From positions 1-32,309 of the forward strand of contig JAEEYY010000216.1 in NCBI GenBank assembly GCA_016288355.1: a DNA stretch of 32,309 nt. Reading direction: 5' to 3'. Shown here one piece after another: positions 1-6,726 of the stretch. A model generated the notes under the pieces. That model was given only the letters and a program-made list of their open reading frames with translations. It was not told the origin of the DNA and did not search any database. How positions within the stretch are numbered: position 1 is the first letter of the stretch; the number at the start of each line of letters is the position of its first letter. The position numbers and the translations under genes are program-made. This DNA is from Synergistes sp. Its GTDB lineage: Bacteria; Synergistota; Synergistia; Synergistales; Synergistaceae.

Positions 1-1
1 A

Positions 2-496
2 TGGATAACGGATGCTTTCGGCGGAAAGAGCTATCCGGATGAACGGGCAGACTGTGAAGCGGCCTTATCCGTTGACTTGTCGCAGAGACCGGACGCGCTG
101 TGGCTGTGGGGCTTCTCTCTCGGAGGCATAATCGCGCTTGACATAGCGGCCTCTCATGCGGTGGACAGGGTAATATTAAGCGGTACCGGGCTCGTAGCCG
201 TGCCGGAGGCCGAACGGGATATGATACCTCTTCCGATACTTTCCACGCTGCGCGCAAATACCTCCGAGGAGATGCTGGGCAGGATAAAGTCGCGCGATGT
301 GGTCCTCTTCCGCGGTACCTGTGACGAGATATTCTCCGAAGCTGCATGTCTTAAGATGCTTTCCTCGATAAAGCTGCCGGAAAAGAACAAGAAGTATTTC
401 CCAATAGAAGGCGCCGATCACTCGCTCAGGATGCGCTGCGGACGTCGTGACCAGACGATCATGGACGAGATGCTTGATCTGCTGCTGGGCGTATGA
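2..496 (+). CDS. alpha/beta hydrolase, 5' end outside window
   Basis: The reading frame is open from the left edge, so the N-terminus is missing; a TTG at 77 is internal, not a convincing start. The visible 164 residues hold the C-terminal half of an alpha/beta-hydrolase fold. The nucleophile elbow GFSLGG lies about 40 residues in, the acidic residue is probably in RGTCDEIFS, and the catalytic His is in GADHSL near the end. These three elements in this spacing suggest a serine hydrolase (esterase or dienelactone-hydrolase-like); the substrate cannot be told. No membrane segment is seen in the part present. The stop codon overlaps the ATG of the M23 peptidase gene (ATGA at 493-496), so the two are probably translated together. 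Confidence 0.75.
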   Translation, partial: WITDAFGGKSYPDERADCEAALSVDLSQRPDALWLWGFSLGGIIALDIAASHAVDRVILSGTGLVAVPEAERDMIPLPILSTLRANTSEEMLGRIKSRDVVLFRGTCDEIFSEAACLKMLSSIKLPEKNKKYFPIEGADHSLRMRCGRRDQTIMDEMLDLLLGV

Positions 497-1086
497 GAGC
501 TCTCTTCACGCGGGCGCTTGCCGCTTTTCTTATATTGCTTCTGTCATCGCTGCCGCTTTGCGCCGCCGTAGATTATCAGGAGCTTCAGGAAGAACCGCTG
601 GAGACGGCAATGAGAAAGCTGGCTTCTTCCGGCGGTATCGACTGGGACAGGGAAGAGATGCTGACAGGCGGCGCACCCGACCTGGTGAAAGATATGAAGT
701 GGCCGCTCGCAAGCTGTACCTTGAGCCGCGGTTTCAGGCGGGGAGGCCATGCCGGGCTTGATCTGCTGTCGCCGAAAGGGACTCCGATATATGCTGTACT
801 CGACGGGATCGTTGAGATCGTTTCCGACGGAGGTCCCGGCTTCCGCGGCTACGGCAAGGTGATAGTGATCAACCACGGCGGAAAGCTGTGGACGCTGTAT
901 TCCCACAATACGACCAACAACGTCAAGGTCGGCCAGCGCGTCAAACAGGGCGATATGATCGCTACCGTCGGCATGACAGGACGCGCAACGACCAACCACC
1001 TGCATTTTGAAGTGAGAAATTCAAAGGGAGCGCCTTTGGATCCCCTGAAATACCTGCCGGTAAGCATCGCTGTCAGAAAGCGCTGA
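493..1086 (+). CDS. M23 family metallopeptidase (LytM/peptidoglycan endopeptidase-like)
   Basis: This 197-residue exported protein has a signal peptide (RALFTRALAAFLILLLSS, cleavage probably after LCAA) and a C-terminal M23 domain from about residue 75. The zinc-binding pattern of the family is complete: H and D in GGHAGLDLL, a His in LYSHN, and HLHFEV. M23 enzymes cut peptide cross-links in murein or act as division activators. Intact ligands suggest an active enzyme rather than an EnvC-type activator. No LysM domain or long coiled coil is present. It starts on the ATG overlapping the preceding stop codon. The downstream neighbour is a NagZ-like hexosaminidase, which fits a murein turnover group. 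Confidence 0.88.
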   Translation: MRALFTRALAAFLILLLSSLPLCAAVDYQELQEEPLETAMRKLASSGGIDWDREEMLTGGAPDLVKDMKWPLASCTLSRGFRRGGHAGLDLLSPKGTPIYAVLDGIVEIVSDGGPGFRGYGKVIVINHGGKLWTLYSHNTTNNVKVGQRVKQGDMIATVGMTGRATTNHLHFEVRNSKGAPLDPLKYLPVSIAVRKR

Positions 1087-1097
1087 TTACTCAGCGC
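1080..1097 (+). other. perfect 7-bp hairpin spanning the M23 gene stop codon
   Basis: GCGCTGA at 1080-1086, a TTAC loop and TCAGCGC at 1091-1097 form a perfect stem that includes the TGA stop (1084-1086). There is no following T-run, so it is not a standard intrinsic terminator. It may stabilise the 3' end of the upstream message. Confidence 0.4.
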
Positions 1098-1155
1098 CGG
1101 ATGCCTGTCTGCGGTAATATCCAAAGAATACTTTTCTATGTAAGGAGCCTCTGTG

Positions 1156-2328
1156 ATGACTGCGAACCGACGCAATGTCTTTATTCTTTTTATCGCTGTT
1201 TTTGCCGCTCTCATCATGCCGGACAGATGCATAGTGCCCGCTTCGGCGTCTGAAGTACGAAACGCCGAAGAGCTGCTTGCTTCGATGACTCTCAGACAGA
1301 AGGTCGGACAGCTGTTCGTGATACGGCCGGACCAGCTGGATAAGAAACTCACGCTTGATGAGATCCACGACCCCAATGCTCAGGGGGTCAAAGAGCTGAC
1401 GGAAGATATGAAAGAGGTTTTAATGCGGTATCCTGCCGGCGGCTTCGCGCTGTTCGGGAAAAACATCGCCTCTCCCGGGCAGCTTAAACGATTTACGTCT
1501 GAGCTTGCGGCTGCCTGTGCCGCGGCGCCTCTTGTCGCCGTGGACGAGGAGGGCGGCAGAGTGGCCCGCATCGCAAACAGCGAGGGCTTTGACGTCCCGC
1601 GCTTTGAAAGCATGCAGGCGCTCGGAGCGGACGGCAGTACCCGCAGAGTGCGGGAGGCGGCATCCGCGATCGGCGCATATATCAGAGAATACGGCTTTAA
1701 TATGGATCTTGCGCCCGTTGCGGATGTAAATATAAATCCGGAGAACATCGTGATAGGAAACAGGGCCTTCGGCAGCGATCCTTCCGTGGTATCCGCGATG
1801 GTGAGCGCGTACCTTGACGGTCTTCATGAACAGGGAGTAGCCGGGAGCTTAAAGCATTTTCCGGGGCACGGCGATACCAGGGACGACACCCATACCGGTC
1901 TTGTCGCGGTCGACAAGAGCTGGGACGCTCTGCTTGACGCCGAGCTGATTCCGTTCCGGGATAATTTTGATAAGGCCGATACTGTGATGGTATCGCATAT
2001 AACGCTTAAAAACGTGACTGATGACGGACTGCCGGCGTCGCTCTCCGAAGAGCTGATAGCCGGTAGATTAAGAAAAGAGTTGGGGTACGGCGGCGCTGTG
2101 ATAACGGACGCGCTTTCGATGGGCGCGATAAGGGAGGCGCATTCATCAGCCGAAGCAGCAGTGCTTGCGCTCAAGGCGGGGTGTGATATCCTGCTGATGC
2201 CCTGGGATTATATCAGTGCTTTCAACGGAGTGCTCCGGGCCGTTTATGACGGCAGCATATCAGAGGCCGTGCTTGACGAGAGCGTAATGCGGATACTGAA
2301 GCTCAAAGAAAGAGTGACCTGCCGGTAA
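1156..2328 (+). CDS. nagZ: beta-N-acetylhexosaminidase, GH3 family (NagZ-like)
   Basis: A 390-residue glycoside hydrolase family 3 protein. Family signatures are VDEEGGRV (about residue 132), KHFPGHG followed by DDTHTG (the loop that carries the Asp-His acid/base dyad of NagZ enzymes), and ITDALSMGAI, whose Asp is the expected nucleophile. NagZ removes N-acetylglucosamine from anhydro-muropeptides during cell-wall recycling. Unlike cytoplasmic E. coli NagZ, this protein begins with a hydrophobic export signal (FILFIAVFAALIM, cleavage around ASA), so it probably acts in the periplasm, as in Gram-positive and some anaerobe homologues. AAGGAG at 1142-1147 lies 8 bases before the ATG at 1156; a GTG at 1153 is a less well spaced alternative. 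Confidence 0.88.
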   Translation: MTANRRNVFILFIAVFAALIMPDRCIVPASASEVRNAEELLASMTLRQKVGQLFVIRPDQLDKKLTLDEIHDPNAQGVKELTEDMKEVLMRYPAGGFALFGKNIASPGQLKRFTSELAAACAAAPLVAVDEEGGRVARIANSEGFDVPRFESMQALGADGSTRRVREAASAIGAYIREYGFNMDLAPVADVNINPENIVIGNRAFGSDPSVVSAMVSAYLDGLHEQGVAGSLKHFPGHGDTRDDTHTGLVAVDKSWDALLDAELIPFRDNFDKADTVMVSHITLKNVTDDGLPASLSEELIAGRLRKELGYGGAVITDALSMGAIREAHSSAEAAVLALKAGCDILLMPWDYISAFNGVLRAVYDGSISEAVLDESVMRILKLKERVTCR

Positions 2329-2344
2329 AACAGGCAGAGCCGGC

Positions 2345-2372
2345 CGCCGGGGCCCTTTTTCTCTGTTATAAT
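2345..2372 (+). promoter_or_regulatory. weak terminator-like GC stem with T5, followed by an extended -10 element
   Basis: After nagZ a short GC-rich self-complementary stretch runs into CTTTTT (2355-2360). It is followed at once by TGTTATAAT (2364-2372), a perfect extended -10 hexamer, but with no recognisable -35. This could end nagZ and start modD transcription with a leader of about 130 nt. The stem is only about 4 bp, so the terminator part is doubtful. Confidence 0.3.
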
Positions 2373-2510
2373 TGCAACAGATGAATTTCTGATACGCTGA
2401 ACAAATAGATTGCCCGCCGGTTGAATAAAAGCCTCTGCACTGCGCGCCGCAGTGATAAAAACGGAACGGGGCGGCGCCCGATGATGAAAAGTCCAAAAGG
2501 AGGAATGAGC

Positions 2511-3347
2511 ATGTTCTATATCTCCGACAAATACCTGGAAGAGCTGATACAGGAAGACCTGCAGCATATGGATGCAACAGTCATGGCGATGGGGATAGAA
2601 AACGCCCCGGGCGCAGTGACATGCTTCCCGAAAAATGACTGCATAGCAGCCGGCGTCGAAGAGGCCGTCCGCATATTTGAGAAGTGCGGGGCAAAAGCGG
2701 AGATCAGGAAACCATCCGGTTCGCCGCTGCGCGCGGGCGAAGTCTTTCTTTCCGCAAGCGGCAGCGCGGGACAGCTGCACGCATGCTACAAGCTTGCGCA
2801 GAACCTGATGGAATATATGTCCGGCATCGCGACGCGCACCGCCAAAATGCTTGCCGCGGCCCGCGCAGCAAATCCTAAGGTCCTTCTCTCCGTAACGCGC
2901 AAGCACTTCCCCGGTACAAAGGCTCTTTCGCTGAAAGCGGCGATCGCGGGCGGCGCTGCGCCCCACCGCCTGGGGCTTTCAGATTCGATACTGGTCTTTG
3001 ACCAGCACCGTGTTTTCACAGATGACTTTTTCTCGCTGATTCCCAAAATGGCGGCAGCCTTTCCCGAAAAGAAAATAGCGGCGGAAGCCGAGGACGGTTA
3101 CGAAGCGCTTTCTTTCCTGCGTGCCGGCGCCGATATGGTCCAGTGCGAGCGCTTTTCTCCTGCCGAGCTTGCCGCTTTTGTTGAAGAGGCGCGCGCTAAA
3201 TTCCCTAAGGCAGTTATCGCAGCGGCCGGGGGAATCAACGGCTCAAACGCGGCGGAATACGCCGCGACAGGAGTCGACGTCCTGATAACGTCCTGGGTCT
3301 ATTTCGGGAAGCCCGAGGATATAAAGGTCAAGTTCAGCAGGGTATAA
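2511..3347 (+). CDS. modD: ModD-like pyrophosphorylase / nicotinate-nucleotide pyrophosphorylase family
   Basis: A 278-residue protein of the quinolinate phosphoribosyltransferase (NadC) fold. Visible features typical of ModD rather than NadC are the N-terminus FYISDKYLEELIQED, the block GIATRT, TRKHFPGTK, HRLGLSDSILVF and the C-terminal AAAGGIN with YAATGVDVLITS. ModD proteins are often found near molybdate transporters, but their exact reaction is not settled. No modABC or molybdenum-cofactor gene is present here. The start is the ATG at 2511, with AAAAGGAGG at 2495-2503 seven bases before it. Upstream in-frame codons back to 2421 lack any such site, and the ATG at 2505 is too close to it. 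An intrinsic terminator follows. Confidence 0.8.
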   Translation: MFYISDKYLEELIQEDLQHMDATVMAMGIENAPGAVTCFPKNDCIAAGVEEAVRIFEKCGAKAEIRKPSGSPLRAGEVFLSASGSAGQLHACYKLAQNLMEYMSGIATRTAKMLAAARAANPKVLLSVTRKHFPGTKALSLKAAIAGGAAPHRLGLSDSILVFDQHRVFTDDFFSLIPKMAAAFPEKKIAAEAEDGYEALSFLRAGADMVQCERFSPAELAAFVEEARAKFPKAVIAAAGGINGSNAAEYAATGVDVLITSWVYFGKPEDIKVKFSRV

Positions 3348-3380
3348 AGTTTCTTTTGTTTTATTGACAGCAATGCCGTG

Positions 3381-3417
3381 GCGGAGTTCCTTTGCCGGAG
3401 CTCCGCTTTAAGTTTTT
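3381..3417 (+). terminator. intrinsic terminator after modD
   Basis: GCGGAGTTCC (3381-3390) and GGAGCTCCGC (3397-3406) form a 10-bp stem with one G-T wobble and a 6-nt loop. TTTAAGTTTTT follows. The T-run is interrupted, but placement 33 bases past the modD stop fits. Confidence 0.65.
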
Positions 3418-3449
3418 GTTATGTTGCTGTTGCTGCTGTTTTTGGCGGA

Positions 3450-3478
3450 TTTACTTTGATCTGCCGCTGCATTATAAT
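3450..3478 (+). promoter_or_regulatory. candidate sigma-70-type promoter for azlCD
   Basis: TTTACT (3450-3455), a 17-bp spacer and a perfect TATAAT (3473-3478) lie just after the modD terminator and 28 bases before the azlC start. The -35 box matches only 4 of 6 positions. Confidence 0.45.
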
Positions 3479-3505
3479 TTTCCGAAATTCGCAGGAGAGG
3501 CCGTA

Positions 3506-4219
3506 ATGGGGATTTCTCAGAAGACAAAGAGAGCTTTTAAATGTGCGCTAAGGGATACGGTTCCAGTCATGATTGCCTTTGTCGTGCTTGGTATCGGTTA
3601 CGGCATACTTATGCGCAGCAAGGGCATCGGGTGGGCCTGGCCGGGGGTCATGAGCCTCGTTATCTTTGCCGGGTCGATGCAGTATGTCTCTGTCGAACTG
3701 ATATCGAACGGGGCTTCCCTGCTTTCCGCCGCGCTTATGACGCTTGCGGTAAACTTCCGGCACCTTTTTTACGGCGTATCGATGCTTGAAAAATATAAAA
3801 ATATGGGAGCGAGAAAACCGGTGCTGATATTCGGACTCTGCGACGAGACCTTCTCTCTCGTTTGCTCCGCCGATATGCCGGATGACGTTTCTATCGGAGA
3901 TTATTATCTTTTTGTCACGCTTCTTAATATATCCTACTGGGTCGCCGGCAGTTTCACCGGCAGCCTTATAGGAGCCGCGCTCCGCTTTGATACTAAGGGC
4001 ATAGATTTTGCAATGACGGCTCTGTTTGCGGTCATATTCGCAGAACAGTGGGAGAAGACGAAAGATCATATCCCGGCGCTGACAGGGCTTGTGCTTTCCG
4101 CCCTGTCGCTTCTTTTCTTCGGCTCGTCTCATTTTCTTATCCCGGCGCTGCTTTTGATCACAGCCGCGCTGTTCGCCGAAAAGGGGCTTATTGAAAGGAG
4201 AAGGAGCGATGCGGAATAA
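3506..4219 (+). CDS. azlC: AzlC family branched-chain amino acid exporter, large subunit
   Basis: A 237-residue integral membrane protein matching AzlC. The N-terminal block RDTVPVMIAFVVLGIGYG and the motif FAGSMQYV, then NFRHLFYG and FGLCDETF, are family hallmarks. About seven hydrophobic segments are visible. With AzlD it forms a proton-driven exporter of branched-chain amino acids and analogues such as azaleucine, a sensible function in an organism that handles large amino acid loads. The chosen start is the ATG at 3506, preceded by AGGAGAGG; upstream in-frame sequence is poly-Leu/Cys low-complexity and crosses the promoter, so it is rejected. The 3' end overlaps azlD by 11 bases. Confidence 0.88.
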   Translation: MGISQKTKRAFKCALRDTVPVMIAFVVLGIGYGILMRSKGIGWAWPGVMSLVIFAGSMQYVSVELISNGASLLSAALMTLAVNFRHLFYGVSMLEKYKNMGARKPVLIFGLCDETFSLVCSADMPDDVSIGDYYLFVTLLNISYWVAGSFTGSLIGAALRFDTKGIDFAMTALFAVIFAEQWEKTKDHIPALTGLVLSALSLLFFGSSHFLIPALLLITAALFAEKGLIERRRSDAE

Positions 4220-4535
4220 CGTGTATCTCTTATCGATGATGCTCGTCATAGCCGCGGTGACGATGCTTACGCGCTTTCTTCCTTTTATGCTCTTCCGCAG
4301 GAAGACGCCGCCCGCTGTCATCTACCTGAGCGGCGTGCTGCCGTACGCGATAGTATCGATGCTTGTCGTCTACTGCCTGAAAAACGTATCGCTGATATCC
4401 GCTCCGCACGGGCTTCCGGAAGCTCTGTCGCTTGCTGCTGTCATTTTCGTGCACAGGCTCAGACACAACATGCTGATATCCGTGCTGGGCGGGACTCTTC
4501 TGTATATGTGGCTCGTGCAGTCTGTATTTGCGTGA
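4209..4535 (+). CDS. azlD: AzlD family branched-chain amino acid exporter, small subunit
   Basis: A 108-residue hydrophobic protein with three to four membrane segments. The block TRFLPFMLFRR near residue 22, followed by YLSGVLPYAIVSMLVVYCL, is typical of AzlD. It is the obligate partner of AzlC, and the 11-base gene overlap supports coupled translation and fixed subunit ratio. The ATG at 4209 has AAAGGAG (4194-4200) eight bases upstream, inside the azlC 3' end. The gene ends within a 9-bp hairpin. Confidence 0.87.
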   Translation: MRNNVYLLSMMLVIAAVTMLTRFLPFMLFRRKTPPAVIYLSGVLPYAIVSMLVVYCLKNVSLISAPHGLPEALSLAAVIFVHRLRHNMLISVLGGTLLYMWLVQSVFA

Positions 4536-4561
4536 CGGTCTTTGCCTGTGTCCCGTCACGC
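4530..4561 (+). other. hairpin spanning the azlD stop codon
   Basis: GCGTGACGG (4530-4538) pairs perfectly with CCGTCACGC (4553-4561) around a 14-nt loop, and the stem contains the azlD TGA (4533-4535). No T-run follows. It could be a 3'-end stabilising stem or part of a factor-dependent terminator for the azl transcript. Confidence 0.4.
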
Positions 4562-4661
4562 TGCAGCGCCTGGTCTCAGAGTTGTATGCGGCGCAGTGTC
4601 AGTGGGACGCAGTCCTGCCGGACCTCTCCGGCAGAAGAACAGAAGCTCCGTTTTTTCATAT

Positions 4662-4692
4662 AAAAAAGCCGGGGGTCTCTGTCCCCCGGCTT
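4662..4692 (-). terminator. intrinsic terminator of the methylmalonyl-CoA decarboxylase operon
   Basis: GCCGGGGG (4668-4675) and CCCCCGGC (4683-4690), extended by AA/TT, form a strong 10-bp stem. On the minus strand it is followed by six T (complement of 4662-4667), 29 bases after the mmdB stop. The T-run orientation assigns it to the minus-strand operon. Confidence 0.85.
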
Positions 4693-4720
4693 AAGATCTG
4701 CTGTTTTGCAGCCGATGCGC

Positions 4721-5845
4721 TTACTTCGAAAGCAGCGTGAGCATTGCTCCGGCCGCGACAGCCGTGCCGATGACTCCGGCCACGTTTGGTCCCATCGCGT
4801 GCATAAGGATGTAGCTGCCCGGGAATTCCTTTGAGATGACCTTCTGGCAGACACGGGCTGCCATAGGAACAGCGGAAACACCGGCCGCACCGATGATGGG
4901 GTTGATCTTGCCTCCGGAGAGGATCTTCATGATCTGTCCGAAGAGAGTGCCGCCGGCCGTGCTGAATATGAAGGCCACGAGACCGAGGCAGATGATCTTT
5001 ATCGTTGCCACTGTGAGGAAGGACTCAGCGCTCATCGTAGCGCCGACGGATATTCCGAGGAATATCGTGGTCGCGTTCAGCACTTCATTCTGCGCCGCGA
5101 GCGAAAGACGCTCGGTGCAGCCGCATTCGCGCATCAGGTTGCCGAACATCAGCATCCCGACAAGGGGGACCGACGCCGGAAGAACGAGTCCGCAGGCGAT
5201 CGTGGAAACGATCGGGAAGAGTATCTTTTCCGTACGGGTGACGGGGCGAAGCTGCTCCATCTTTATCGCACGGTCTTTCTTTGTTGTGAGAAGCTTGATC
5301 ACCGGCGGCTGGATAAGCGGCACCAGCGACATGTAGCTGTAGGCCGCGACCGCGACCGCAGGAAGGATTCCCTTTGCCAGCTTGGCGCAGAGGTAGATGG
5401 CGGTAGGACCGTCAGCTCCGCCTATGATGCCTATGCCGGCCGCTTCCTGGATCGTAAAGCCCATCAGCATTGCTCCTATGACAGCAAAGAAAACTCCCAG
5501 CTGTGCAGCCGCTCCGAGAAGGAAGGTTATCGGGTTGGCAAGCAGAGGGCCGAAATCGGTAAGCGCACCTATACCCATGAATATTATGACAGGGTAAAGC
5601 TCATGGTCGATGCCGAATTTTACAAAGTAAAGGAAGCCGCCCGGGTCGACGATGCCGGAAAGCGGCAGGTTGACGAGAAGGCATCCGAACGCGATAGGCA
5701 TGAGCAGAAGAGGCTCGAAGCCTTTCGCGATAGCGAGATAGAGCAGTATGAAGGCCACAAGCAGCATAATGAGCGTAGGCACATTAAGCGCTATGAACCC
5801 CGACTGTTCTACCACGCCCTTAAGCGCGGTAAGGTAAAGTTCCAT
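4721..5845 (-). CDS. mmdB: methylmalonyl-CoA decarboxylase, sodium-pumping beta subunit
   Basis: A 374-residue polytopic membrane protein of the OadB/MmdB/GcdB family. The motif GGADGPTAIYL carries the conserved Asp that binds Na+ in characterised oxaloacetate decarboxylase beta subunits. GAAGVSAVPMAARV and the C-terminal MHAMGPNVAGVIG are also typical. It decarboxylates the carboxybiotin on the carrier subunit and couples this to Na+ export across the cytoplasmic membrane. Substrate assignment (methylmalonyl-CoA rather than oxaloacetate or glutaconyl-CoA) comes from the mutase and epimerase genes in the same operon. The ATG is preceded by GGGAGGAAAACTGA. It is the last gene before a strong terminator. 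Confidence 0.93.
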   Translation of the reverse strand: MELYLTALKGVVEQSGFIALNVPTLIMLLVAFILLYLAIAKGFEPLLLMPIAFGCLLVNLPLSGIVDPGGFLYFVKFGIDHELYPVIIFMGIGALTDFGPLLANPITFLLGAAAQLGVFFAVIGAMLMGFTIQEAAGIGIIGGADGPTAIYLCAKLAKGILPAVAVAAYSYMSLVPLIQPPVIKLLTTKKDRAIKMEQLRPVTRTEKILFPIVSTIACGLVLPASVPLVGMLMFGNLMRECGCTERLSLAAQNEVLNATTIFLGISVGATMSAESFLTVATIKIICLGLVAFIFSTAGGTLFGQIMKILSGGKINPIIGAAGVSAVPMAARVCQKVISKEFPGSYILMHAMGPNVAGVIGTAVAAGAMLTLLSK

Positions 5846-5882
5846 TCAGTTTTCCTCCCGGGGAAAGACTGGTTATATCAGG

Positions 5883-6278
5883 CTAAGCAACCACGAGGAG
5901 CGTGTCGCCTGTGCTGACCGTGTCTCCCTCTTTGCAGCAGAGCTGGGTGACTGTGCCGGCCGCCGCTGAGAAGATCTCGTTCTCCATCTTCATTGCTTCA
6001 AGGATGATTACCAGCTGACCGGCTGTGACTGCTGCGCCCTGGGTCACAAGGACCTTGAGGACTTTGCCGGGCATCGGAGCGGTGATCGCGCCTGCGCCTG
6101 CCGGAGCGGGTGCTGCCGCCGGAGCGGGTGCGGGAGCCGGAGCGGGTGCGGGAGCCGGAGCGGGTGCTGCTGCCGGAGCTGCTGCTGCGACCGGTGCCGC
6201 CGCTGCTGCTGCGCCCATCTCTTCAACATCTACATCATAAGCTTTTCCGTTTACGGTGATTCTGTATTTGCGTGACAT
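5883..6278 (-). CDS. mmdC: biotin carboxyl carrier subunit of methylmalonyl-CoA decarboxylase
   Basis: A 131-residue carrier protein: a short N-terminal segment (SRKYRITVNGKAYDVDVEE), an Ala/Pro-rich flexible linker at about residues 27-62, and a C-terminal biotinyl domain. The biotin acceptor Lys lies in EAMKMENE (about residue 97). The domain swings biotin between the MmdA carboxyltransferase site and MmdB. The start is the ATG at 6278 after AGGAGG; an in-frame upstream ATG at 6398 would run back into the delta-subunit gene and has no ribosome site. The linker is encoded by a tandem 18-bp repeat. Confidence 0.92.
   Translation of the reverse strand: MSRKYRITVNGKAYDVDVEEMGAAAAAAPVAAAAPAAAPAPAPAPAPAPAPAPAAAPAPAGAGAITAPMPGKVLKVLVTQGAAVTAGQLVIILEAMKMENEIFSAAAGTVTQLCCKEGDTVSTGDTLLVVA
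6100..6189 (-). repeat. five tandem 18-bp units coding an Ala-Pro linker
   Basis: Units at 6100, 6118, 6136, 6154 and 6172 follow the plus-strand pattern GCCGGAGCGGGTGCGGGA, two of them identical and three slightly diverged. Each unit codes six residues of alternating Ala and Pro or Ala-rich sequence in mmdC. Copy-number change would lengthen or shorten the linker without breaking the frame. Confidence 0.85.
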
Positions 6279-6315
6279 CAGAAAAAGACCTCCTAAATTT
6301 GTTTGTCGATATGGC

Positions 6316-6708
6316 TTAGCAGCCTTCTGTATTCTGGAAGCGGCCGGCGTTTTTCCACGCTGTGGGGGCCGGAGCCTTGACCGGAGCAAAAGCGACAACG
6401 CGCGCCGTGGCGCCGCACGCTGCAGCGACAGCGGCCGATATTACTGCCAGCAGTTCGCCGTCGTCCGCTGCGGCGGCAGCCTGCGCTGCGGGAGCCGGAG
6501 CGGCCGGCGCAGCAGCAGGAGCTGCCTTCTGGACGGGAGCCGCGGCTTTGGCTTTGCCGACATTGTCTATCGCGTTGCAGACATGCTTCATTCCCATCAT
6601 GACGAACATCAGTCCCATGATGACGATGAAGACGATGCTGAACGCGATGCAGGACATTATCAGCCCGCCCGGGACCCCGACAAAGAATGAGCTTATCGAA
6701 CTCTGCAT
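6316..6708 (-). CDS. mmdD: sodium-pump decarboxylase delta/gamma (OadG-like) subunit
   Basis: A 130-residue protein with a single N-terminal membrane segment (about residues 15-38, SCIAFSIVFIVIMGLMFVMM), an Ala/Pro/Gln-rich linker (about 54-82) and a short conserved C-terminal tail (ELLAVISAAVAAACG and a terminal block with a Trp). This architecture matches OadG/MmdD subunits, which tether the soluble carboxyltransferase to the beta subunit and are needed for complex assembly. It sits between mmdA (19 bases upstream) and mmdC (37 bases downstream). Sequence conservation in this family is low, so the call rests on length, topology and position. Confidence 0.85.
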   Translation of the reverse strand: MQSSISSFFVGVPGGLIMSCIAFSIVFIVIMGLMFVMMGMKHVCNAIDNVGKAKAAAPVQKAAPAAAPAAPAPAAQAAAAADDGELLAVISAAVAAACGATARVVAFAPVKAPAPTAWKNAGRFQNTEGC

Positions 6709-6726
6709 TGTCAGTGGCTCCCTGTA

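Noticed and set aside
2421..2510. N-terminal extension of ModD from TTG 2421
   Set aside because: No ribosome site, sequence unlike the family, and an excellent Shine-Dalgarno serves ATG 2511.
3392..3505. N-terminal extension of AzlC
   Set aside because: It covers the modD terminator and the azl promoter candidate and codes a poly-Leu/Cys tract absent from the family.
6025..6240. Plus-strand Ala/Gly-rich frame opposite the biotin carrier linker
   Set aside because: It is the reverse reading of the 18-bp Ala-Pro repeat array with no independent support.
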